The notes below the pieces were generated by a model. It was not told the DNA's origin. It made no database searches and was given only the letters and a program-made list of their open reading frames with translations. A stretch of DNA of 64,000 nt, taken from contig NZ_CP108081.1 of assembly GCF_036182465.1 (NCBI RefSeq), forward strand, positions 248,001 to 312,000, read 5' to 3'. The DNA comes from Streptomyces sp. NBC_00258. Lineage in GTDB: Bacteria; Actinomycetota; Actinomycetes; Streptomycetales; Streptomycetaceae. Positions 25,754-34,091 of this stretch are shown piece by piece (the stretch's first letter is position 1; each line of letters opens with the position of its first letter). Both the position numbers and the translations under genes were made by a program.

Positions 25754-27868
25754 ATGGAGCGCAAAGAGTCTTACGGCCAACACCCGGTGATGGCTTCGGT
25801 GCTGGCGGCGCGGGTGGTCTACCTGATCGGTGAGAACAGTGCCGACGGCTTCCGGCGCGCGGTATGCGAGGCCAGTACCCGGTGGGCCGGGATCACCGAG
25901 CCGATCGTGCCCGTGCCGGGTGAAGGAGTGTCCGAGGCCTGGCAAGAAATGATCAAAGCTGCGGACGTTCAAGGGGCGGTCAATGTTGACCTTGACGAGT
26001 GCGAGGCCGAGGAAGCCGCCCGGCAACTGGGACTGCCCCTGGTCGCGCTGAGCCGGATCGATGACGAAGGTGCGGGCCGGTTCACCTGTCATCCGGCGTC
26101 CGTGGCGGGGCCCGTCCAGTGGGACCAGAGTTATCTGATCGCGCAGGCGGGCGCACCGTTGTGGCAGGTTGCGGCAGCCGGCGATGTGGCGGCGGCGGCA
26201 CTGCACGACCTGCAGAAGGTCCTGCCGGTGAGCCGTCCGCTGAGCGATGTGGAAGTCGCGACAGCCCAGCTCCACAGCCGGACGCTGCTGGAGCAGGGCC
26301 GGTCACAGTTTCGGGAGCACTCCGCTGAGGGCCACGCCCTGGTCGGCGGGCCTATGACGATCGTGGTGACGGATCCCGACGACGTCAGCCAGTTGGCGCT
26401 CTTCTGGACGCTGCGCGCCCTGCGGCCTCTTGGCATCAACCCCACCTCGGTCGTCCTTGTGCCCCGCCACGGCGTCGAGCACTGGGTCCGCTTCGCCGAC
26501 GATGTCGCCCGGCACCTGCGCGAGCACCCCGACAGCTCACCTGATGTCGCGCTGTATGGCCCGGGCCTTCCTGACGGCGAGCTGCATGCGCTGGCCGTCA
26601 CCCTCCAACTGGCCCCCGGCGCGGCCGAGGAAATCAAGACCACGATGTGGGCACAGCGCGATCCATCGCGCGACCTGACGTACACGGTCGATGCGGACCC
26701 GCGGTTGTGGCTGGTCTTCGACCGGTCCTGGGGCCAGTGGACGAATGTCGACGCACACTTCTACGCCGGGCCCACCAGCATCGAATTCTCCTCCCCTGTC
26801 AGGTTCACCCGGCCGGGACAGACCCTGGTCCGGCTGTCCAGCACCGCCTTCGACGGACTGCCGCGCCGGCCCAGAAGCGCCGAGATGGTGGTCCGCAACG
26901 CTGTCTGGCATCAGGACAGCATCCAGATCAGTACCCACGCCCAGAACCGCTACCAGCTGACGCTGACCATCCCGGAACTGCCGGCCGTAGTCGAGCACCT
27001 GCTGACGGACACCGTCACCTGGGAACTGTCGGACAAGGGACGACTCGGTGCCGCCCTCTCAGCCCAGACCGACCCCGCCGCCCTGCTCGAGCCTCACCTG
27101 TACGAGTCGGTCGTCGCCTTGACCACTCGCCGCACCGAACACTTCCTCAAGGCACTGGCCAAGCTCGAGCATCAGGGCCACGAGCTGCCCGCCGGCGTCG
27201 AGGAACTGGCCACCGAATGGGGCAGCCGCATGGAGCGCCGCTACGCCCCCGCCCGCCAGCTACAGGGCCTGGCCGGCAGGGACGCGCTGCCCGCCCTTGA
27301 GCGGGCCTGCGCCCTGGGGTGGGCGGAACGCGGCATCGCCATCGACTGTCAGCAGTGCCGGGTCAAAAGTTTCATCCCGCTCGCCAGCGTCGGCCCAGAA
27401 GCACGCTGCCCGGGCTGCGCCTCCCCCTCAGCGTTCCGTGCCACTGACACCGGTGTGGATCTGCACTATCGGCTCGACAGTTTCCTCGACCGCGCCAGCG
27501 ACCAGGGAGTGCTGCCCCACCTCATGGCGATCGCCGCCCTGCAACAACTGCAGCCTGCCTCATACTTCCTGCCCGGCGCCAACCTCGTCTTCAGCGCGTC
27601 CGAACGCGCCGAGGTCGACCTGTACGGCACGTTCGGCGGCCGTGTCCTGGCAGGCGAACTCAAGACACGGGCCAGCGAGTTCCACGAGGAACAGACCGCA
27701 CGCGACATCGAACTCAGCGCCCGTCTCGGCGCTGACATCCACCTCATGGCCGCCGTCGACGCTCTCCCCGATTCCACCGTCGACCATGCCCGCCAGCTGT
27801 GCGCCGATCGTGGCATGGAACTGTTGGTACTGGACCAGGAGCAGCTCCGCCCCGCCGCCTTGAGATGA
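25754..27868 (+). CDS. large protein with zinc ribbon and PD-(D/E)xK-like nuclease domain
   Basis: The product has about 704 residues. The N-terminal ~200 residues (VVYLIGENSADGFRRAVCEA) and the middle are unrecognised. A zinc ribbon is clear: C532-QQ-C535 and C552-PG-C555. Near the C-terminus, EVDLYGTF (D622) then VLAGELKTRAS (E635-L-K637) fits the D...(x12)E-x-K core of PD-(D/E)xK nucleases. A restriction-like or defence role is inference. The start is uncertain: ATG 25754 lies right after an IS hairpin without a well-spaced ribosome site, and the frame is open further upstream through the IS remnant, so the true 5' end may have been altered. It stands alone. Confidence 0.55.
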   Translation: MERKESYGQHPVMASVLAARVVYLIGENSADGFRRAVCEASTRWAGITEPIVPVPGEGVSEAWQEMIKAADVQGAVNVDLDECEAEEAARQLGLPLVALSRIDDEGAGRFTCHPASVAGPVQWDQSYLIAQAGAPLWQVAAAGDVAAAALHDLQKVLPVSRPLSDVEVATAQLHSRTLLEQGRSQFREHSAEGHALVGGPMTIVVTDPDDVSQLALFWTLRALRPLGINPTSVVLVPRHGVEHWVRFADDVARHLREHPDSSPDVALYGPGLPDGELHALAVTLQLAPGAAEEIKTTMWAQRDPSRDLTYTVDADPRLWLVFDRSWGQWTNVDAHFYAGPTSIEFSSPVRFTRPGQTLVRLSSTAFDGLPRRPRSAEMVVRNAVWHQDSIQISTHAQNRYQLTLTIPELPAVVEHLLTDTVTWELSDKGRLGAALSAQTDPAALLEPHLYESVVALTTRRTEHFLKALAKLEHQGHELPAGVEELATEWGSRMERRYAPARQLQGLAGRDALPALERACALGWAERGIAIDCQQCRVKSFIPLASVGPEARCPGCASPSAFRATDTGVDLHYRLDSFLDRASDQGVLPHLMAIAALQQLQPASYFLPGANLVFSASERAEVDLYGTFGGRVLAGELKTRASEFHEEQTARDIELSARLGADIHLMAAVDALPDSTVDHARQLCADRGMELLVLDQEQLRPAALR

Positions 27869-28511
27869 ACTGCCCGCTCTGGAGCGCATAGCCGCATCAG
27901 CCCATCTGGCGCTGTCTTTTCCGTTCCCTGCCAGCGTCTTGTAGGAGTACATGGCGCCGTCTCGCACGGTCTGGCACCACAAGCTCGACAAGCCGGCGCG
28001 CTCAGCACGCGTCTGCGCCCCGCTTCGCGCTGCACAACGAGTACGCCGACGCCTGGCAAGCGACGGAGTTCCAGGGCGCATCCCGCGCACCCGCCTGCGT
28101 GGGTGGTTTCGGAGACCCCTGCACCTCGGCGGCCCGGTGGCGGCTCGCTCTCTCGCCTCGTTCCGGGGACCGGGCCAGGACCTCCGCAGCCCGCTTAACC
28201 CGTACCTGGAAAAGGACAAAGGACAGCCCGGGATCAGGCCGTGATCGCTGGCCAGCCGGATTTCACAGTCGCCCGGCAACCGGGCTGCTCCGCCCGCAAG
28301 TTCACGGAACGGTGGGCGTCCAGGCCTGCCTGGGACGCGAGCCCGGGGCGCCCGCCATGGCCGGTTGCCGCCGCCGGCAGGCAGCCTCCACCCGGAGAAC
28401 AAAGCGTCTTGACCGTCCAGGACAACTTCCTCTCCACCCAGCCAACGCACAGCACCCGTTCCGCCTCTTCCTCCCCAACGGGGGCAGCCGCGTGGAACGA
28501 AAGGACACGAT
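27869..28511. other. gene-poor interval with possible coding debris
   Basis: No intact gene is supported. Around 28015-28150 one frame reads RFALHNEYADAWQATEFQGA, which looks like real protein, but it has no start or continuation. The last 100 bp contain the promoter and ribosome site (AAAGGA) of the deiminase gene. Confidence 0.35.
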
Positions 28512-30461
28512 GTGCGTACGAGACACGCTAGACAGGCCCTGGTCGCCCTCACCGCAACGGGAGCGGTGCTGGCACCCCCAGCCCTGGCGTACGCGGAGGA
28601 GCCGCTCCGTGTCGATCTGAGGGCGGACGTCGACCGCGACGGACGGGTCGACCTCACCGGTGGCACCGACACCGCCGGTGAGGACACCTGGTCCGTCGGG
28701 CGGGGTGCGGTCTTCCTGCCCAACATCGACGACGACAGCAAGCGGTGCCCGACGACCGGCCCGGGCGGCCGTCGGCTCTCCGACACTCAGCTGGCCGCGT
28801 GCAACGACGCCTCCGACAAGAGGGTCAACGGCGGGGCCGACGCCGCAGACCTGGCCCGGGTCCGCTCGGTGCCGATGACGAACCTGCCCTCCGACGCCAA
28901 GGGCAGCATCAAGGTCACCACGGGTGCCGAGCAGACCAGAGTCTTCGTCAAGCAGAACGGCGCCTGGAAGCCCGTCACTTCGCAGACCCGGCTGACGGCG
29001 GCCGAACTGCGCTCCGGCGCCGAGTTCGGCGTCGAGGGCAAGGACGTGATCCGCAACAGCGCGAAGTGGGACGGCCGCGCGGCGATCCGGCTGAAGGTCA
29101 CCGCCTCCTCCGGCACCGCCGCCGACACCGTCATCCTGCGCGCCGCCCCGCTGCTCACCCACCATGCCCTGCAGGACACCCAGCAGTTGATGGTCACCAA
29201 GGTCCGCGGCAACGAAGCCTGGGCCAAGCACCAGCGCACGTTCGTCAAGAACCTGGAGAAGGAGGCCCAGCGGGCCGGCATCACCAAGCCGCTGGTGACC
29301 TTCGAGAAGTACGGCGACATCTGGGCCCAGGACTTCGTCGAGCCGGCCTACCTCAACATGACCGAGCCGGACGGACGACAGCGGACGATGCGTGTCATGC
29401 TGCGCTCAGCCCAGGACCGGGAAGCGGGCCGCGAACTCTACGAGAAACTGCGCGGCCCGAACATCGGCGTCGTGCAGGCCACGGGCCGGGACATGCAGGG
29501 CTGGGAGACCCTGAACTCCTACGGGAACCTGGAGACCATTCCGCCCTACACCCACCAGGGCCGCTCGTTCCCGGCCGGACGGATCATCATGGGCGAGCGC
29601 AAGGACGGCAGCGGAGTACGCCCCTCCAAGGAGATACGCACCCTGCTCAAGTCCCAGGGCCTGCAAGACCCGCTCCTGCTGGACACCTCGTGGCTGCATG
29701 TGGGGCACGTCGACGAGTTCGTGCAGTTCCTGCCAGCCGACACCCCTCAGGGCTGGCGGATCGGCGTCGCCGACCCGCAGGCCGGTGTGCGGCTGTTGAA
29801 GGACGCGCAGCAAGACGGCCACGGCGCGGCCAAGATGTTCTCCGTCCCGGGCCTCAACGGTGTGGCCGCCCCCAAGGAGACCGTCGACCAGGCCCTCGCC
29901 TCCCCTCGCCTGGTGTCCGACAACACCATGGCAGCCCAGAAGATCGCGGCCAACCTGAAGGTCCTGAAGCGGGAGACGGGCGTCACCGACGACGAGATCG
30001 TCCGGGTGCCCGCCCTCTACACCCGGGGCACCAATGACGCGGGCGCCGGCGCCCGCGTGCCGCTGCTCCGCCGTCTCGGCGGCAGTGCAGACCCGGAGGC
30101 CGCCGAGAAGCACGGCCAGCAGCAACTCCTTGGCCGCGACGGCAACCGGACCGCCGAGGGCGCCCCCTCCCCCGCACCGGCTGCTGAGACCGTCGAGACC
30201 AGCGCCTACGTCCCGGGCGCCGTCAACGGCGTCCTGCTCTCCCGCGACCGCTACCTCGCCCCGCGCCAGTGGGGGCCCGTCATCGGCGGCAAGGACATCT
30301 TCACCGAGGCCGTCACTGCCGCGTACACGCACGTCGGCCTGAAGGTGTCGTACGTCGACGACTGGTACACGTACCACCTCGGCATGGGCGAGATCCACTG
30401 CGGCACCAACACCCTGCGCGATGCCTCCGCCGCCTGGTGGAAGCAAGCGGCCCGGCAGTAG
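28512..30461 (+). CDS. secreted protein-arginine deiminase (PAD) family protein
   Basis: The 649-residue protein has a cleavable signal peptide (RHARQALVALTATGAVLAPP ALA-YAEE). The catalytic domain shows the PAD residues in order: DIWAQDFVEPAY (D269, D274), GHVDEFVQFLP (H399, D401) and MGEIHCGTNTLRD (C630 nucleophile). PADs convert peptidyl arginine to citrulline and need calcium in animals; Asp-rich N-terminal segments (RADVDRDGRVDLTGGTD) could bind calcium. GTG 28512 has AAAGGA 8 nt upstream. The full triad suggests an active exported enzyme. The substrate is unknown; PAD homologues exist in actinobacteria but are little studied. Confidence 0.85.
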   Translation: MRTRHARQALVALTATGAVLAPPALAYAEEPLRVDLRADVDRDGRVDLTGGTDTAGEDTWSVGRGAVFLPNIDDDSKRCPTTGPGGRRLSDTQLAACNDASDKRVNGGADAADLARVRSVPMTNLPSDAKGSIKVTTGAEQTRVFVKQNGAWKPVTSQTRLTAAELRSGAEFGVEGKDVIRNSAKWDGRAAIRLKVTASSGTAADTVILRAAPLLTHHALQDTQQLMVTKVRGNEAWAKHQRTFVKNLEKEAQRAGITKPLVTFEKYGDIWAQDFVEPAYLNMTEPDGRQRTMRVMLRSAQDREAGRELYEKLRGPNIGVVQATGRDMQGWETLNSYGNLETIPPYTHQGRSFPAGRIIMGERKDGSGVRPSKEIRTLLKSQGLQDPLLLDTSWLHVGHVDEFVQFLPADTPQGWRIGVADPQAGVRLLKDAQQDGHGAAKMFSVPGLNGVAAPKETVDQALASPRLVSDNTMAAQKIAANLKVLKRETGVTDDEIVRVPALYTRGTNDAGAGARVPLLRRLGGSADPEAAEKHGQQQLLGRDGNRTAEGAPSPAPAAETVETSAYVPGAVNGVLLSRDRYLAPRQWGPVIGGKDIFTEAVTAAYTHVGLKVSYVDDWYTYHLGMGEIHCGTNTLRDASAAWWKQAARQ

Positions 30462-30534
30462 GGATCTCCCAGATTGCGCCGCCTGCGCATAGCTACGGCA
30501 GCGCGCCTGCCGCATCCCGCCTCGGGCTCGGGAG

Positions 30535-31263
30535 TCATCCTGTGCGCGGGCGCCAGGTGCGGATCTCCAGGTGGATGATGTGGGCGTCCGGGCGGATGCG
30601 GCCGGTTTCCACCAGCCACTGGTGCACGGCCGCGGTGACGTCGCCGCTGGCGGCGTCCACCCGGCGGGCGAAAGTGGCGGCGTCGTGGCCGCCGGTCTGG
30701 GCGGAGCCGTAGGAGCGTTCCTCGCTGTGGTCGGCGCGCTGGATGACGTCGCGGCGGATGCCGGGTGAGTCGGTGCGGCTGCCGGAGGGGTGTACGTAGG
30801 CGGTTTTGGCGAGGCGGACGGTGAAGGCCAGGCGCAGGCCGCGGCGGGCGGCTTCGGCGATCAGGGGGCGCAGGCGGGAGGAGCCGGAGGCGATGGCCTG
30901 GGCGCCGACGCGGCCGGTGCCGGAGCCGGTGGGGGTGATGAGGACGGCTTTGCTGCGCACGCGGGCCGCGGCGCCGGAGGCGGTGGTGCGGCGGGTGATG
31001 TGTTGGCTTGCGATGGCGGCGAGTTCAGGCGGGTCGGTGATGCCGCCCATCTGGACGGCGGCCAGGACCTGTTGGAGGGCGGGGACGAAGGCGGCTCCTT
31101 TGTTCTTTGTGTAGAACTGGGAGACCAGGGAGGGGTCGCGGTTGATGATGCGGGCGATGTCGCGTTTGGTGTAGCCGGCTGCCTGCAGCTGGTCGGCGAG
31201 CCGGGCGGCCTCGTTCAGCTGCCGCGGCGCGGCAGGTCGGCTGCGTCGGCGTCCGGGCGGCAT
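30535..31263 (-). CDS. helix-turn-helix plasmid-type protein (242 aa)
   Basis: The N-terminal segment LADQLQAAGYTKRDIARIIN, then RDPSLVSQFYTKNKGAAFVP (about residues 22-62) is a helix-turn-helix. The remainder (TRRTTASGAAARVRSKAVLI, then RADHSEERSYGSAQTGG) is unrecognised. It begins at an ATG that shares bases with the stop of the 533-residue gene (TGATG), so the two are coupled. It is the last gene of a five-gene minus-strand block. A replication, partition or telomere-related role is possible from position, but not shown by sequence. Confidence 0.6.
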   Translation of the reverse strand: MPPGRRRSRPAAPRQLNEAARLADQLQAAGYTKRDIARIINRDPSLVSQFYTKNKGAAFVPALQQVLAAVQMGGITDPPELAAIASQHITRRTTASGAAARVRSKAVLITPTGSGTGRVGAQAIASGSSRLRPLIAEAARRGLRLAFTVRLAKTAYVHPSGSRTDSPGIRRDVIQRADHSEERSYGSAQTGGHDAATFARRVDAASGDVTAAVHQWLVETGRIRPDAHIIHLEIRTWRPRTG

Positions 31264-32864
31264 CACGTCTCCTTGCGGCTGGCGGCCAGGGCGATGCGTC
31301 CGGCGTCGCGCAGGGCGAGGAGGTTTTCCTCGCTGTCCGGGGCGGTCAGGGGTCCGGTGAGGTGGCCCTTGAGGAGGTAGTCGCCGGGCTGCTGACGGTG
31401 GGGCCAGTTCTGCGCGCTGGTGAGGTACACGGCGTCGGTGCGGAAGGCGGCGACGCTGCCGGGGGCGGCGTGCAGGGCGCCGGCGTAGGTGTCTTCGTCG
31501 CGGTGGTATTGGGTGAGTAGGGCGGCGCGGGCGCCGGACCAGATGGTGGCGGCCCATTCGGGGTGGGCGTTGGGATCCCAGGCGAAGCCGGTGGGCTGCT
31601 GCCAGGTGATCACGTTGTCGTCGAAGCCGATGATCTCGGCGTCTGCCGGGACGTCGCGCTCCATGCTCCGGGGGGTGGTGCCGGTGACCATGCGGGGGCG
31701 CTGGGCGAAGGAGCCGATGCCGTACAGCAGGATGGCGCGTACAGCACGGGAGGCCAGGTGGGCGGGTCGCTTGTTGCGTTCGTCGCCCTGGAAGTGTTCC
31801 TGGGCGGCGAGGTTGGCCCAGGTGTCCTTGAGTTTCCTGGCCCAGTCGGTGAGGGGCTTGCCGGCTTCCCAGAGGATTCCGTCGAGGATTTCGACCTTCC
31901 AGGGCTGGATCGGGTTGTTCAGCGCGGCGTGGACCTCGGGTCCTCCGGCCCAGGTGGTGAAGGTGGTGCCCGGCGTGTGGGGGTAGTGCCAGGCGCGTTC
32001 GCCGGGGGCGGGCGCGGGCAGGATCCCGACATGGTTCCAGCCGTCGGGGACGGTGACGCGGACGTGCCAGTGGCCGCAGCCGTAGAGGGCGTTGGTCTGC
32101 TCCTGTGCCGTCCAGGAGGCGAAGGTGCGGGGGGTGATGCGGCGGGGGGTGCCGACGGGGGATTTCCAGGTGTGCTTGGCGTAGGCGAAGGTGCGGTCGT
32201 ATTCGAGGAGCCCCGGCAGCTGGGCGGGGATGCGGGGCGGGGTGATCAGTTCGTTGCGGCCCTGGCCGGCGGTGGCGTGCAGCAGACCGCGCAGTTCCTC
32301 GGACAGGACGGGGTAGCCGTCGGCGTACTTGCCTCGCTCGGGGATGGTGCGGGTCCACAGGTCGCGGCCGGTCTGGGAGGGCGAGCCCATGATCACGGCG
32401 TCGGGCCAGTGGCGGCGCAGTTCCTGCCACAGGAGGAGGAACGTGTCGCGGACGATGGCGGGGTCGTCGCCGTCTTCCAGGTCGAACCACTCCCCCGCGG
32501 AGCGGATTTCGACGCGGTGCTTGCCGTCGTCGCGCTGGTAGCGGCCGACGGGGTTGCGGACGTGGACGAAGTGTCCGGCCAGGCGGTCCTTGCCCTGGCC
32601 GGTGTCGGTGCGCCAGCCGGGCACAGGTGCGTTCAGCCAGGCGGCGACGGCGTCGCGCAGGTAGGGGTATCGGTCGGCGTCGTGGTGCCAGGGGTCACCG
32701 GCGGTGATGTAGATCCGCTCCACGCTGTCGGGGACGGTGTGGAACACGGCCGTGAGGATGGCGGCGGCCGACTGGTCGCCGAGGTCGAGGCGGGTGGTGT
32801 GGTCGCGGTGGACCAGGACGCCTGTGGCGGTGTCCAGGAAAACCGTGGAGCGGGGCCGTTGCAT
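31263..32864 (-). CDS. 533-aa hypothetical protein of a plasmid-type block
   Basis: The protein starts MQRPRSTVFLDTATGVLVHR and includes VERIYITAGDPWHHDADRYP, FVHVRNPVGRYQRDDGKHRV and a long Trp-rich C-terminal part. The first third alternates strands and helices around Asp/His residues, as in actinobacterial plasmid replication-associated proteins, but no diagnostic motif was found. It starts 20 bp after the small coiled-coil gene and is coupled to the 242-residue HTH gene. The neighbouring tap/tpg locus makes a role in linear-replicon maintenance worth testing; this is inference. Confidence 0.55.
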   Translation of the reverse strand: MQRPRSTVFLDTATGVLVHRDHTTRLDLGDQSAAAILTAVFHTVPDSVERIYITAGDPWHHDADRYPYLRDAVAAWLNAPVPGWRTDTGQGKDRLAGHFVHVRNPVGRYQRDDGKHRVEIRSAGEWFDLEDGDDPAIVRDTFLLLWQELRRHWPDAVIMGSPSQTGRDLWTRTIPERGKYADGYPVLSEELRGLLHATAGQGRNELITPPRIPAQLPGLLEYDRTFAYAKHTWKSPVGTPRRITPRTFASWTAQEQTNALYGCGHWHVRVTVPDGWNHVGILPAPAPGERAWHYPHTPGTTFTTWAGGPEVHAALNNPIQPWKVEILDGILWEAGKPLTDWARKLKDTWANLAAQEHFQGDERNKRPAHLASRAVRAILLYGIGSFAQRPRMVTGTTPRSMERDVPADAEIIGFDDNVITWQQPTGFAWDPNAHPEWAATIWSGARAALLTQYHRDEDTYAGALHAAPGSVAAFRTDAVYLTSAQNWPHRQQPGDYLLKGHLTGPLTAPDSEENLLALRDAGRIALAASRKET

Positions 32865-32884
32865 GAAGTTCGGGCGCTGGGAGA

Positions 32885-33322
32885 TCAGGCCGGGGGTGTG
32901 GGTGAACCAGCGGCCCGTTTCGGTGTCTTCGGGCAGAGAAGGCAGGGCGCGGGGGACGCCGACGGCGGCGGGGGGATCCTGCCCGGCGCCCGGCGGAGGG
33001 GCGGGCGCCTGCTGCGCCGCCGGCGCAGCGTCGTGTGCCGCGGCGTCAGTGCTTGGCCCGGGAGGGGGTCGGTGGGGGCGGCGGCAGGACTGTCGGCGAG
33101 GCTGTCGGGGGCGAGTTGGGGGGCGATGGCCACGGTCTCGGCCACGCTGATCCCGGCGGCCGGTGCGATCCGGTCGGCCTTGGCCTTGTCGTAGTCGGCC
33201 AGTGCGGTGATGGCTTTGGAGCGTTCCGTCTCAAGTCTGGCCAGGGCTGCTGTGGTCTTTTTGATCTGGTCGCGCAGGGTGCGCAGCTCGGCCAGGCCGG
33301 TGTTGTAGCTCTGTGCGTCCAT
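32885..33322 (-). CDS. small coiled-coil protein with Arg/Pro-rich tail
   Basis: The 145-residue protein has a coiled-coil N-terminal half (TGLAELRTLRDQIKKTTAAL, ARLETERSKAITALADYDKA) and a low-complexity Pro/Arg tail. ATG 33322 (or 33325) has GAGGGA upstream. It lies between the MerR-type HTH gene and the 533-residue gene in the same operon. The family is unknown. The upstream gene's frame overlaps its first 30 codons, probably because of an indel in a G9 tract. Confidence 0.55.
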   Translation of the reverse strand: MDAQSYNTGLAELRTLRDQIKKTTAALARLETERSKAITALADYDKAKADRIAPAAGISVAETVAIAPQLAPDSLADSPAAAPTDPLPGQALTPRHTTLRRRRSRRPPLRRAPGRIPPPPSASPAPCLLCPKTPKRAAGSPTPPA

Positions 33323-33947
33323 CATGATCCCTCGTGCAGCCGTGGGGGGGGGTCGGCTTTGTGGTGTTGGCGGTGACATAGGCGATCGCTCCGCCGGAGT
33401 GCGATGCCAGGCGGGTGCCCAGCAGTAGTTCGGCGAAAGCGTGGTCGCTCTTCACGCGGGAGGTCAGTTCGGTGGCGGGGGCGGCCAGGTCGGTGACGTA
33501 GCCGGCCAGCCGTGCGGCGGAGAAGGCGTAGCGGCCTTCGGTGTTGCGTTCGAAGGGGTGCAGGCCGGTCAGGACGGCGACCACGTACCCGGACAGGGTG
33601 ACGGGCAGTACGTCTGCGGCGGCGATGGTCGGTGCGTCGCAGCGCCACCAGCCCTTCAGGCTGTTGAGGAGGCGGTCGGGGCCGAGGCGGGGTGCGTAGC
33701 CGATCCACTGGCGGTCGTCGTCGACCTGGCGTGCCGCGTCGATGCGCAGCACGCCGAGTTCGGTGACGCCCAGGCGGTGCAGGGGGGCGTGGGCACGTTC
33801 TTGCAGGGCTTGGACGACGGGCAGCGGGGTCATGACGCGGACGCCGCGGCGGGACAGGCCGGGCAGGACGCCCGCGGTGATGAGACGTCGGAAGGTGGTG
33901 ACGGCGCAGCCCAGTTCCTCGGCCGCCTGTCCCGTGGTCAGCAGCAC
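33231..33947 (-). CDS. excisionase/MerR-type helix-turn-helix protein
   Basis: The N-terminus LLTTGQAAEELGCAVTTFRR, then LITAGVLPGLSRRGVRVM is a MerR/excisionase-type winged helix. The rest (~200 residues) is unrecognised. GTG 33947 is well supported by GAGGAGG 8 nt upstream. Near the 3' end there is a run of nine G (33344-33352). In the given frame the protein overlaps the next gene by 92 bp; one base fewer would end it PPRLHEGS at a TGA overlapping the next ATG, the coupling used throughout this operon. The deposited frame may therefore be shifted by a homopolymer error or slippage. Confidence 0.6.
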   Translation of the reverse strand: MLLTTGQAAEELGCAVTTFRRLITAGVLPGLSRRGVRVMTPLPVVQALQERAHAPLHRLGVTELGVLRIDAARQVDDDRQWIGYAPRLGPDRLLNSLKGWWRCDAPTIAAADVLPVTLSGYVVAVLTGLHPFERNTEGRYAFSAARLAGYVTDLAAPATELTSRVKSDHAFAELLLGTRLASHSGGAIAYVTANTTKPTPPHGCTRDHDGRTELQHRPGRAAHPARPDQKDHSSPGQT

Positions 33948-34091
33948 TTCCTGCCTCCTCGGGGTCCAATCGCCTGCCGTGCTCGGACAGTACCGGGGCA
34001 CCCCACTGGCATGCAAGCCTGATCAGATATTTGATTTGGCATGATGCCGTGGATGGTGTGTCCTGGTCGACGCCGGCTGTCGGCCCGGGGG

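Noticed and set aside
27951..28244. Plus-strand frame ending shortly before the deiminase gene
   Set aside because: Arg/Pro-rich, and a competing frame over the same bases looks equally coding; neither has a supported start.
30535..32864. An SCP1-type Tac/Tpc alternative telomere pair
   Set aside because: Gene sizes and order are suggestive, but I cannot confirm similarity from memory, and a Tap/Tpg pair is already present. A BLASTP against SCP1 Tpc and Tac would decide.
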